A stretch of 64,000 nucleotides of DNA, from assembly GCF_024171645.1 (NCBI RefSeq), contig NZ_JALKAC010000001.1, positions 372,001 to 436,000 of the forward strand, written 5' to 3'. This document shows positions 35,768-43,891 of the stretch, piece by piece. Origin of the DNA: Flavobacterium sp. HSC-32F16 (GTDB lineage Bacteria; Bacteroidota; Bacteroidia; Flavobacteriales; Flavobacteriaceae). Position numbers and translations under genes: made by a program. Below the pieces are notes generated by a model that saw nothing but the letters and a program-made list of their open reading frames with translations, made no database searches and was not told where the DNA came from. Numbering within the stretch: the first letter of the stretch is position 1; each line of letters starts with the position of its first letter.

Positions 35768-36793
35768 TTATGGAATAAGAACAGCACGTCCTTTAATTTT
35801 ACCGCTGCGCATTTTATCATACACTTCGTTGGCCTGCCCTAAGTCAAATTTTTCAATTTCAATATGAATTTTTTTCTGGCTCGCCAGTCCTACAACTTCC
35901 ATTAATTCGGTACGAGATCCCCAATACGGATTTGTCATTGTAACACCAAAAGGCAGTCCGTTCATACTGTATTGGTAATATCCACCTCCAAGACCTACTA
36001 TGGTAAGATCTCCGTCCATGCCTATAACTTTTGTTCCAAGATCTATTGTCGAAGTTGCTCCAACAAAATCCAAAACTACTTTTGCCTTTTTAATTCCTGT
36101 AATTTTTAAAATCTGCTCTGCTGCATCTGCGTCTTTGGAGTTTACTGTATAAGCTGCGCCTAATTCTTTCGCAAATGCCAGTTTATCTTCGGTTACATCG
36201 CAGGCAATTATAGATGCTCCTGACATTTCTCTCAAGATTTGGATTGCAACGTGTCCTAAACCTCCCACTCCTATAACAACCACATATTCATCCGGCATAA
36301 GTTTAGGCAGTGATCTTTTAATAGCTGAATACGGTGTTAGCGCCGCATCGGTTAATGGCGCTGCAATTACAGGATCTAAATCAAAAATAGGCACTAATAA
36401 TCTAGAAGATGGCACAAGCATATATTCTGCCATACCACCGTTAAGTCCAAGTCCTCCGCCGTAGCCAAGTTCACTTTGATGGTCGCAGTAATTTTCCTTT
36501 GACTGCTGGCATGGTTTACAATGTCCACAGCCCCACGGTCCATATACTAAAACTGCATCGCCTTTTTTATAATCCTTTACCGTATCACCTACTTCTTCAA
36601 TCCAGCCTGCATTTTCATGTCCAAGAGTAAATACAAGATCTCCTACTGTACCTTCATCAATAATATGAAGATCAGAATGGCAGACACCTGCACCGCCAAT
36701 CTTTAACAAAACTTCATCTCCTTTAGGAACTGGTTTTTCTAAATCATTAACAACTCTTACATCTTTATGTCCAAAATAACGTACTGCTTTCAT
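35768..36793 (-). CDS. Zinc-dependent alcohol dehydrogenase (MDR superfamily)
   Basis: A 341-residue enzyme. The catalytic zinc site is in GGAGVCHSDLHI and LGHENAGWIEEVG. The structural zinc cysteines are in WGCGHCKPCQQSKENYCDH. The NAD(P)-binding fold is at VVIGVGGLGHVAIQIL. The length and all key residues are intact. The protein oxidises alcohols or reduces aldehydes in the cytoplasm. It follows the molybdate block on the same strand but 122 bp away, so it may have its own promoter. Confidence 0.92.
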   Translation of the reverse strand: MKAVRYFGHKDVRVVNDLEKPVPKGDEVLLKIGGAGVCHSDLHIIDEGTVGDLVFTLGHENAGWIEEVGDTVKDYKKGDAVLVYGPWGCGHCKPCQQSKENYCDHQSELGYGGGLGLNGGMAEYMLVPSSRLLVPIFDLDPVIAAPLTDAALTPYSAIKRSLPKLMPDEYVVVIGVGGLGHVAIQILREMSGASIIACDVTEDKLAFAKELGAAYTVNSKDADAAEQILKITGIKKAKVVLDFVGATSTIDLGTKVIGMDGDLTIVGLGGGYYQYSMNGLPFGVTMTNPYWGSRTELMEVVGLASQKKIHIEIEKFDLGQANEVYDKMRSGKIKGRAVLIP

Positions 36794-36915
36794 AATTTCC
36801 TGTTTTTAACATTGCTTTATTATGAAGCAATATACGCCAAAATGCTGATTTTTAAAAGGACGTCATTTTTAAACTTATGTTAATAATGGCTTTTTATCGA
36901 TATTAAGACTTGTTC

Positions 36916-37428
36916 TCAATCCTTAGCAAACCTAATAATAAAATGCGTTACTTCAAGGGCAGATCTGGCTGGTTTATTTTCATCGGGAACAACTAAACGA
37001 AATGGACCTGCTCCATCTGCTAAAGGTTTTCCATCTTTTGAGTCAGCCAAAATAACTACTCTGTTTGTAAAACCAGGATCCAGTTCTGCTAAAGAAAAAA
37101 TCATTTCATAGCCATCACTGCTTCTTACCAGCATATATTTGGTAAGATTCTCCCCTTTCAATTCTTTCCCTACCGTAACTCCTGCCTGTTGTAAAAGATC
37201 AAAAATAGGAACTCCAGAATATTGCTGCAGTATACCTTCCCGATTCTTCATCACAGCGTCGACATGTTTCATTTTTGCTAAATCTGAAATAGTCAGTGTC
37301 AATGGTTTTAAAACCTCTCCTTCAACTCTAACCACAGCTTCTTTTATAGTATTTTGAGCTGACAGATTCTGCGAAAAAATCCCCCATAATAGGACTATAA
37401 CAATACTGGATAAATGATATTTTTTCAT
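36916..37428 (-). CDS. Exported molybdopterin-oxidoreductase-fold protein lacking cysteine
   Basis: A 170-residue protein. The ATG at 37428 gives a clean signal peptide ending in LSAQN; an ATG seven codons upstream is also possible. The mature part matches the sulfite-oxidase-type molybdopterin-binding domain (VRVEGEVLKPLTLTISDLAK, YSGVPIFDLLQQAGV, SDGYEMIFSLAELDP, FRLVVPDENKPARS). The cysteine that ligates molybdenum in sulfite oxidases is absent, and the mature chain has no cysteine at all. It may bind a cofactor or another ligand without oxidase activity. The neighbourhood of molybdate uptake genes supports a molybdenum link. A heptanucleotide repeat lies just upstream. Confidence 0.8.
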   Translation of the reverse strand: MKKYHLSSIVIVLLWGIFSQNLSAQNTIKEAVVRVEGEVLKPLTLTISDLAKMKHVDAVMKNREGILQQYSGVPIFDLLQQAGVTVGKELKGENLTKYMLVRSSDGYEMIFSLAELDPGFTNRVVILADSKDGKPLADGAGPFRLVVPDENKPARSALEVTHFIIRFAKD

Positions 37429-37476
37429 TTTATAATAAATTTGATTCATTAAATTTAATAGAATATAAACGTAACA

Positions 37477-37535
37477 CTTTTTACTTTTTACTTTTTACTT
37501 TTTACTTTTTACTTTTTACTTTTTACTTTTTACTT
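37477..37535. repeat. Heptanucleotide tandem repeat, CTTTTTA x 8
   Basis: Eight perfect copies of CTTTTTA run from 37477 to 37532, followed by a partial copy. The repeat overlaps the last codons and the stop of the peroxidase gene (the final SKK come from it) and ends 48 bp before the start of the molybdopterin-fold gene, i.e. in its upstream region. A change in copy number would move the peroxidase stop and change promoter or ribosome-site spacing. Confidence 0.95.
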
Positions 37536-38641
37536 ACATGCGGATCAGAAAACCTGGGATCATTAATAAAATCAGAATCAGTGAGCATCTTTAAAAAACT
37601 TATAATATCGGCTTTCTCATCTGCTGTTAATCCAAGACTTTTTCCTCCAATATCATTAGGACGATTCTGCAGCGATATACTTAAAGTTCTGCTTGGCTTG
37701 ATATGTTCATTATAATGATCCAGCACTTGTTCAAGATTTTTAAATCTGCCGTCATGCATATAAGGGGCAGTAAGTGCAATATTGCGCAGTGTTACCACAC
37801 GAAACCTGCCCCTGTCATTTGGCATACCCGTAATTTCTTCACGACCTGTGTCTTTCGGTATACTGTCAAGACCATTATTATGAAACAATTCCATGTAAAT
37901 TTTAGGTGTTCCATGGCACTGGGCACAACTGGCGCCTCTACTCTTTTTACTGGCTACAGCCGAATTCATAAACATTTCCATTCCATTTAATTCCTGCATT
38001 GTAGGTGTATATTGGCCGCGAAGATATTTATCATAAGGAGAATTGGATGAAATAAGTGTGCGCTCAAATTGAGCGATTGCCATTCCAATTCGATCTGCTG
38101 TTACTTCAGTCGCACCAAACGCTTCTTTAAAAAGAACCGGATAGGGCTTTGTTTTTTGAAGTTCTAAAACGGCCTTATCCAGATAAGCTCCCATTTCATG
38201 AGGATCACTAAGCGGAATTTTTGCCTGCGCTTCCAGTCCTTTGGCTCTGCCGTCCCAAAAAAAGTTTCTTACCCAAAGCAGGTTCGCCAGCGACATTGAA
38301 TTGCGTTTTGTAGACACATTATCTACACCCGGACTAAAAACTTTTCCATCAGTAAATGCTAATTTCTGCTGATGACAGCTGCTGCAGGAAATGGTTTTGT
38401 TTGAAGACAGCTTCTTTTCATAAAACAGCATTCTGCCCAGATAAACTCCTTGTTTAGTAGTCGGATTATTCTCAGGAATACTAATCCTATTTCCAAAATA
38501 ATCCGGATATTCCAATTGATACGGATCTGTATAAACCGGATCTGCGTTAGTGGCTGCTATCAACACAAGAGCAGTTACTAACACCACTAACAAAGTGAGT
38601 TTTTTATAATGAGAGGCTATTTGCTTGATAGTACTTTTCAA
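37523..38641 (-). CDS. Di-haem cytochrome c peroxidase / MauG-family protein
   Basis: A 372-residue protein with an N-terminal signal or anchor (LTLLVVLVTALVLIAATNA). Two haem c sites are present, CSSCHQQ near residue 86 and CAQCHGT near residue 240. The regions around them (LGRMLFYEKKLSSNKTISC, TDGRGR-type GREEITGMPNDRGRFRV, APYMHDGRFKNLEQVLDHY) are typical of bacterial cytochrome c peroxidases, which reduce hydrogen peroxide in the periplasm, and of MauG-like enzymes. It lies between the TonB receptor and the molybdopterin-fold protein on the same strand. The C-terminal SKK is encoded by the tandem repeat. Confidence 0.92.
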   Translation of the reverse strand: MKSTIKQIASHYKKLTLLVVLVTALVLIAATNADPVYTDPYQLEYPDYFGNRISIPENNPTTKQGVYLGRMLFYEKKLSSNKTISCSSCHQQKLAFTDGKVFSPGVDNVSTKRNSMSLANLLWVRNFFWDGRAKGLEAQAKIPLSDPHEMGAYLDKAVLELQKTKPYPVLFKEAFGATEVTADRIGMAIAQFERTLISSNSPYDKYLRGQYTPTMQELNGMEMFMNSAVASKKSRGASCAQCHGTPKIYMELFHNNGLDSIPKDTGREEITGMPNDRGRFRVVTLRNIALTAPYMHDGRFKNLEQVLDHYNEHIKPSRTLSISLQNRPNDIGGKSLGLTADEKADIISFLKMLTDSDFINDPRFSDPHVSKK

Positions 38642-38712
38642 AATTGGAAAGATTTGCTTATTTCATCATTTTATGCTTTTCATCTTTTTTAACAGATTTT
38701 ACAATTCAAAAT

Positions 38713-40710
38713 TCAATTAAAAAAACGAAGCGTTACAAAAAAATTACGCCCTTCTTCGGGAAAACCTTCTACAAGACTGTAATTTCTTTCGAATATATTG
38801 TTTAATCCGGCATCAAGGCTGAAATTCTTCCATATTTTACCCGAAGCATATAAATTTAAAAGTGTGTAATCTGGAACTGTGGTACCATAACTGGTGCTGA
38901 ATCTTGAAGAATTAAATTCAGTATTGGCAATTAATCTCAAAACTTTAATCGGTTCGTACTCTAAAGTACCCATAACTTTGGTATTAGGAACATCTGTAAA
39001 ATGAATATTAGGACTTGTGATATTCTTTCTTTCGATGTAAGTATAATTTAAATTCAGCGAAAGATTTTTTAAAATCGGATATGCAGCCTGCGCTTCAATA
39101 CCTTTGTATTCCGCTTTGCCAAAATTCTGCATTTGCGCTTTTCCAGGCTGTACATTACTGACGTTCAAAATGGCATCAGTAATTTTACTGTAGAATAAAG
39201 CAGTCTGGAAAGTTAGTTTTTCAAAAAATCTGCTGGTATAATTTACTTCATAATTTAAAGCCGTTTCGGGTTTCAAATCCGGATTAGGAATTGCTGTTCC
39301 CATTCTATACGAATAACGGTCTTTGATAGTCGCAAATCGGGTTTTCTGCGAAATAGCCGCTCCCAGCTTTTGATCTTGATTTAACTGATAAAAAATTCCT
39401 GCTTGTGCATTATAAGCGTCACTTGCACCTGCATAAGGGTAATCTGAAATTACTTTTGATGTACTGTTATAATCCTCTGCTTCAATGTTTTTTCTAATGT
39501 TATAACTAACTCCCGGAATTACAGTCAGTTTATCCGAAATTTTAAACACATCTTCAATACCAATCAGTATTGTATTGTCTATAAAATGACGTACCGGTTC
39601 TCCAAGGTTGTGTTCACGATGAACATCTTCTTTAAAATGTACTGCAATTTTAAAATCATTTTTTGGAATAATCTGTGTATTGTATTCTACATTTCCTCCA
39701 AAAGTATAATCGTCATAGAGACTTTGAAACGCATACCCTTTGGTCATTGCTGAATAGGTTTTATCATCATAACTATTCAGCGTATTTTTGAACTTATCAT
39801 AGTATATTCTTGTCTTTAAACTATTTTTGTCATCTAGATTTGAATTGGAAATAAAGTAATAACTCTCTTTATTCCAAACCGGCCACTGCCAAAAACGCGG
39901 ATTTGCCAATAATGAGTTTTTAGCATCACTTCCTGCATAAACCGGATTCCCTTTTTCTCCCTGCTGATTAATGTAACCCAATGCATATTCACTGTTTTTG
40001 GTTGGAGTCCAGCCAATTTTGAAGCTTATTTTTTGATCTGTTCTGTATGAATTATCTCTTTCTCCTCCATCTTCATTTTTCATCGGAACAAAATTTGACG
40101 ACATTCTGGTTGAATTTCGATCTAAATAGGAAAATCCGCCCTGAACATAAAATTGTCCAAAATTAGAACCTATGTTAACATTAGCTCTATATCCGTTAGA
40201 ATTAATCATTCCCAGCGAACCATCGTATTCTAATTTTTTTGAAGGTTTTCTGGATATAAGATTAATCGCTCCGCCTAATGAATTTGGCCCGTAAAGTACT
40301 GATGAAAATCCTTTTGAAACATCAATAGCTGCCAAATCAAAAGTAGTAAATCTAGCCAGATCAACATAACCGTCATAAGGTACATAAACCGGAATTCCAT
40401 CCATATAAACCGGCACTTGTCTCAAATCAAAACCTCTTATAGAAACCATAGATTCATTTCTTGGTCCAGATGCGCTTAATATAACTCCCGGAAGCATATT
40501 TAATGCTCTGGATACATCCATCTTATTTTGCGATTCCATAGCTTTTGCGGTTACTCTGTTTAATGTGTCTTTGTCCTGCTGATGGGTTACAATAACTTCT
40601 CCAAGCATAAAAACATTGGATACTTTTACAGAATCTGACTGAACAGTATTATTCTGCTGACTTAAACAGATAAGCGGAAAAAGCATAAATACTATAAATT
40701 TTAGTTTCAT
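38713..40710 (-). CDS. TonB-dependent outer-membrane receptor of the molybdate cluster
   Basis: A 665-residue outer-membrane receptor with a signal peptide ending in CLSQQ. The plug domain is at residues about 45-160 (VTAKAMESQNKMDVSRALNM, IRGFDLRQVPVYMDGIPVYV, SVLYGPNSLGGAINLISR), followed by a 22-strand barrel closing in FFVTLRFF. It lacks the CarboxypepD-like N-terminal extension of SusC proteins, so it is a siderophore/metal-type receptor. It lies 235 bp downstream of modC with its own promoter and two repeated operator-like sites. Molybdate, tungstate or a metal complex is a reasonable substrate guess from context only. Confidence 0.9.
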   Translation of the reverse strand: MKLKFIVFMLFPLICLSQQNNTVQSDSVKVSNVFMLGEVIVTHQQDKDTLNRVTAKAMESQNKMDVSRALNMLPGVILSASGPRNESMVSIRGFDLRQVPVYMDGIPVYVPYDGYVDLARFTTFDLAAIDVSKGFSSVLYGPNSLGGAINLISRKPSKKLEYDGSLGMINSNGYRANVNIGSNFGQFYVQGGFSYLDRNSTRMSSNFVPMKNEDGGERDNSYRTDQKISFKIGWTPTKNSEYALGYINQQGEKGNPVYAGSDAKNSLLANPRFWQWPVWNKESYYFISNSNLDDKNSLKTRIYYDKFKNTLNSYDDKTYSAMTKGYAFQSLYDDYTFGGNVEYNTQIIPKNDFKIAVHFKEDVHREHNLGEPVRHFIDNTILIGIEDVFKISDKLTVIPGVSYNIRKNIEAEDYNSTSKVISDYPYAGASDAYNAQAGIFYQLNQDQKLGAAISQKTRFATIKDRYSYRMGTAIPNPDLKPETALNYEVNYTSRFFEKLTFQTALFYSKITDAILNVSNVQPGKAQMQNFGKAEYKGIEAQAAYPILKNLSLNLNYTYIERKNITSPNIHFTDVPNTKVMGTLEYEPIKVLRLIANTEFNSSRFSTSYGTTVPDYTLLNLYASGKIWKNFSLDAGLNNIFERNYSLVEGFPEEGRNFFVTLRFFN

Positions 40711-40722
40711 AAATTTACGATG

Positions 40723-40752
40723 TTTTCAGTATGTTTTAAAATGAATACTGAT
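40723..40752 (-). promoter_or_regulatory. Operator-like inverted repeat, copy 1, in the receptor leader
   Basis: TCAGTAT (40726-40732) and ATACTGA (40745-40751) form a 7-12-7 inverted repeat within a 30-bp unit. It lies 13 bp upstream of the TonB receptor start. A second copy with one base change is at 40793-40822. Confidence 0.6.
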
Positions 40753-40792
40753 GGTTAAAATGATTCGTTTTTGGTTATTAGACTGTAATAGC

Positions 40793-40822
40793 TTTTCAGT
40801 ATGCTTTAAAATGAATACTGAT
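40793..40822 (-). promoter_or_regulatory. Operator-like inverted repeat, copy 2, in the receptor leader
   Basis: This 30-bp unit is identical to 40723-40752 except for one T to C change, with the same TCAGTAT-N12-ATACTGA arms. The two copies are 70 bp apart (seven helical turns) and both lie downstream of the predicted transcription start. Confidence 0.6.
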
Positions 40823-40890
40823 TACAAAAAAATAGTATTTATTATTTAGCGGCTTAAGCCAAATTTAAAAATACTTAGATTTATCTTTTT

Positions 40891-40921
40891 CAAAATTAAG
40901 TACAAATACTTAATTAACAAA
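40891..40921 (-). promoter_or_regulatory. Bacteroidota-type promoter of the TonB receptor gene
   Basis: On the minus strand TTTG (40921-40918), 19 bases, and TAATTTTG (40898-40891) match the consensus TTTG-N19-TAnnTTTG exactly. Transcription would start near 40884, giving a leader of about 170 bases. Confidence 0.7.
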
Positions 40922-40945
40922 ACTTATTTACGTAGAAACCTGTTT

Positions 40946-41821
40946 TTATGATAAAATTTGAATTATAGGATTGAATGCTTTTGAAGCAACCAGTACTTTT
41001 TGGCCTATTGCAAAATCTTTTACTTCATCTGCTGATGCCGTAACTTTTATAATAGTATTTCCAGAAGACACTTGTATTACATAGAGTATATCACTTTTGG
41101 TAATGCTGATTATTTCTCCTGTTAATTGAAATTTACTGCTTATTTTCTGTTCGGCAAAAACGGTATCGGGAGTTCCTTCTTTAGTAATTTTTCCTTTGTC
41201 AAGAACGACAACTTTATCCGAGAGTTTAAAAATTTCGGCAATAGAATGGCTGATCATCAGAGTGGTTAATTGATATTTTTGATGAATTTTCAAAATATAA
41301 TCCTGAAGCTTAAATCGCATTTCATCATCTAAAGCAGAAAGAGGCTCATCTAACAAAAGAATTTCAGGTTTGCGTACAATGGCTCTGGCCAAAGCGACAC
41401 GTTGCTTTTGTCCTCCTGATAATTGATGCGGTTTACTGTTCTGCAGAGATTGTAATTCCATAAGTTCAATTAATTCAGAAACTATTTCAACTGAATCATT
41501 TTTAGATAATGCAAATGCTAAATTTTCTTTTACTGTTAGATTAGGAAACAAAGCAAAATCCTGAAATACGAATCCAATAGAACGTTTTTGAATCTCAAGA
41601 TGGTATTTTTTTTGAGAATCATCCCAGATTTCATTACCCACTTTAATGTATACATTTTCTGCCTGAGTAAGTCCCGCCAATATTCTGAGAAGAGTGGTTT
41701 TACCAGCTCCGGAATTTCCATAAATAGATATAAACTGGCCTTTTTCAAAAGTCAGGGAAATATCCAGCGGTAATTCACCGTCAGCAGTCTGAAGCATTTT
41801 ATAAGCCTTTATTTGTATCAT
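40946..41821 (-). CDS. modC: Molybdate ABC transporter ATP-binding protein
   Basis: A 291-residue ABC ATPase. Walker A is GNSGAGKTT at residues 35-43, the signature LSGGQKQRVALARAI, Walker B ILLLDEPLSALDD and the switch His in MISHSIAEI. A TOBE-like domain follows from about residue 225 (KFQLTGEIISITKSDILYVI), as in ModC and related anion importers. Its start overlaps the modB stop (TAATG). It energises uptake of molybdate, or tungstate, across the inner membrane. Confidence 0.9.
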   Translation of the reverse strand: MIQIKAYKMLQTADGELPLDISLTFEKGQFISIYGNSGAGKTTLLRILAGLTQAENVYIKVGNEIWDDSQKKYHLEIQKRSIGFVFQDFALFPNLTVKENLAFALSKNDSVEIVSELIELMELQSLQNSKPHQLSGGQKQRVALARAIVRKPEILLLDEPLSALDDEMRFKLQDYILKIHQKYQLTTLMISHSIAEIFKLSDKVVVLDKGKITKEGTPDTVFAEQKISSKFQLTGEIISITKSDILYVIQVSSGNTIIKVTASADEVKDFAIGQKVLVASKAFNPIIQILS

Positions 41822-42495
41822 TAATAAAGTGTCGTTTTTTGGTTTTTATTATTGATTAAATGAACTGCCAGTAAAACAGAAAAAGAGAAAACAAATAGAA
41901 TTCCGGCGTATATATTGGCGTTTTGATAATTCATCGATTCTACTTCTTCATAAATAGCAATCGAAACTACTTTGGTTTCTTCGGGAATACTGCCTCCAAC
42001 CATTAATACCACACCAAATTCACCTATTGTATGGGCAAAAGTCATGATAATCCCTGTAAGTATTGAGGTTCGAATATTGGGCAGTAAAATTTTGGTTAAG
42101 GTGGTAAATCTTGATTTTCCAAGTGTAAAAGAAGCTTCCTGCAATCCAGCGGGCAGATTTTTTAATCCTGATAAAACAGGATTCACCATAAAAGGCAGAC
42201 TGTATAAAACAGAAGCCACAATTAATCCCTGAAAGGTAAAAACCAGTCTGAGATCGAAATAATCAGATAAAAATTTACCAAAAGCATTTTCAGGACTGAA
42301 GCCTATCAGAAGATAAAAGCCCAAAACCGATGGAGGCAAAACCAAAGGTAAGCTGATTAAAGCTTCTATAACCGCTTTGAATTTAAAACGGCTGTAAGCC
42401 AGCCAATAACACAACGGAATTGCCGCAACTAATAAAATAATTGTGGTAATCAGCGCCAGTTCTGCCGTAAGCCATAAGGGTTCCAGATTAATCAT
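41821..42495 (-). CDS. modB: Molybdate ABC transporter permease
   Basis: A 224-residue membrane protein with five or six helices. The EAA-type coupling loop lies in LQEASFTLGKSRFTTLTKILLPN, and the PLVLPPSVLGFYLL stretch is characteristic of ModB. Its start overlaps the TOBE gene by 8 bp and its end overlaps modC, so the three genes are translationally coupled. Together with ModA and ModC it makes a complete importer. Confidence 0.9.
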   Translation of the reverse strand: MINLEPLWLTAELALITTIILLVAAIPLCYWLAYSRFKFKAVIEALISLPLVLPPSVLGFYLLIGFSPENAFGKFLSDYFDLRLVFTFQGLIVASVLYSLPFMVNPVLSGLKNLPAGLQEASFTLGKSRFTTLTKILLPNIRTSILTGIIMTFAHTIGEFGVVLMVGGSIPEETKVVSIAIYEEVESMNYQNANIYAGILFVFSFSVLLAVHLINNKNQKTTLY

Positions 42496-42892
42496 GAGCA
42501 GACAAGCTTATTTCGTTCGTTTTTATTAAAGCCAATACGGTATCATTTTCTTTTAAATCCAGTTGTTCGCAAGCATTCCTTGTAATAATAGATTTAATCG
42601 TCTGCTGATTATGCAATAAATTAATCTGGCTGAGGATGATTCCTTTCTGAATAGATTCAATACGGCAGAGCAGTTTATTTTGAATGCTGATATTGGGATT
42701 TAAATCTTTAGAAATAATGACTTCGGTTTCTTTAAAAATAATTTTGACCCGATTCTCTATTTTTAAGTAATCCGAAGTTTGGGGTGTATCCAGAACAATT
42801 GATGAAAAGATAACGTCATGAGACTTTACTTTTACAAGCGATATTCCTTCATACGATTCAATGTGCGATATGATTCCGTTTACTACATTCAT
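42488..42892 (-). CDS. Tandem TOBE/Mop-domain protein (molbindin-like)
   Basis: A 134-residue cytoplasmic protein built of two TOBE/Mop-like units, residues about 1-65 (VVNGIISHIESYEGISLVKV) and 70-134 (KLLCRIESIQKGIILSQINL, TIKSIITRNACEQLDLKEND). Stand-alone Mop proteins store molybdate, and the same domain senses it in ModE. There is no DNA-binding part, so storage or delivery is more likely than regulation. It lies between modA and modB, with a zero-base gap to modA and an 8-bp overlap with modB. Confidence 0.8.
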   Translation of the reverse strand: MNVVNGIISHIESYEGISLVKVKSHDVIFSSIVLDTPQTSDYLKIENRVKIIFKETEVIISKDLNPNISIQNKLLCRIESIQKGIILSQINLLHNQQTIKSIITRNACEQLDLKENDTVLALIKTNEISLSAHD

Positions 42893-43666
42893 TTATTCAG
42901 CTTGTGTATCATATCCATAATATTTTAAAATGGCCGATGCTTTTTTTGAAGATATAAAATTATAAAATTTAAGAGCATCAGCATTTCCCTTCGCATTTTT
43001 TAAAATTACACAGCCTTGGTCTAAAGCAGTATGACTTTTCTGCGGAATAATATAATACTTTCCTCCTTCTTTTTTCATATTGGGTGTAACCACAAGGGAT
43101 AAGGCAGTAATTCCAATATCAGCATTTCCGGTTGTAATAAACTGAGTGGCTTGTGTAATATTTTCGCCAAAAACAAGTTTACTTTTTACCTTATCATATA
43201 TTTTGTAAAATTTTAAACTTTCAACAGCTTTTTCACCATAAGGAGCTGTCGCTGGATTACCAATCGCTATTTTTCGAATATCGGCACTCAACAAACTGTT
43301 TATCTTACTTTTGTTGGGATCTGTTTTTTTACTCCAGATTACTAATTTTCCTGTGGCATACATTTTAATTTTAGAAACGGTTAATTTTTTCTCTTCTAAT
43401 TTCCTGGGATAATCCATATCGGCCGAAAAAAATAAATCAAAAGGAGCGCTGTTAGAAATCTGTTCAAAAAACTTTCCTGAAGCGCCATACGTTATTTGTG
43501 TATTAATACCCGGATTCTGAATTTTAAAAACCGTGTTTACAGAATCTAAAGCAATCTTAAGATTTGCAGCAGCTACAATTGTAATTTTCTGCTGTGCCTT
43601 TACAATTTCGGATACAAGCAGGAAAAGTATGCATAGACTACAGAAAATACTTTTTATATTCTTCAT
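42893..43666 (-). CDS. modA: Molybdate-binding periplasmic protein
   Basis: A 257-residue binding protein. The ATG at 43666 gives a proper signal peptide (MKNIKSIFCSLCILFLLVSE and on to VKAQQ); an upstream ATG at 43717 would add 17 residues with no role. Oxyanion-binding motifs are visible: VVAAANLKIALDSV near the start, ITYGASGKFFEQISNSAPFDLFFSAD, and IAIGNPATAPYGEKAVE. The pattern is that of ModA rather than sulfate-binding proteins. It is the first gene of the minus-strand molybdate block, and 225 bp separate it from the divergent biosynthetic operon. Confidence 0.9.
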   Translation of the reverse strand: MKNIKSIFCSLCILFLLVSEIVKAQQKITIVAAANLKIALDSVNTVFKIQNPGINTQITYGASGKFFEQISNSAPFDLFFSADMDYPRKLEEKKLTVSKIKMYATGKLVIWSKKTDPNKSKINSLLSADIRKIAIGNPATAPYGEKAVESLKFYKIYDKVKSKLVFGENITQATQFITTGNADIGITALSLVVTPNMKKEGGKYYIIPQKSHTALDQGCVILKNAKGNADALKFYNFISSKKASAILKYYGYDTQAE

Positions 43667-43891
43667 TTTTTGTTGTTTTTTATTGCAGCAATTCATACCC
43701 ATACTTGCAGTATTCATAATAGTAAAAATAGGTATTCTTAGGCAAAGTATAAAAAGATTATTTTAAAGACAGCAGTCTCAGTCGGTTCACTTGTCTTAGT
43801 TATCTGTAAAATAAGACGATGATGGTTTTTTATTACTAAAATAATCTTGCGCATTTATTCGTATTCGGGATATATTGCCTAAATTGGTTAT

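Noticed and set aside
35657..35842. A short plus-strand frame across the terminator and the end of the alcohol dehydrogenase gene.
   Set aside because: It runs through a hairpin terminator and antisense to a well-defined enzyme.
37477..37535. The heptamer array as a CRISPR.
   Set aside because: Units are 7 bp with no spacers, and no cas gene is present.
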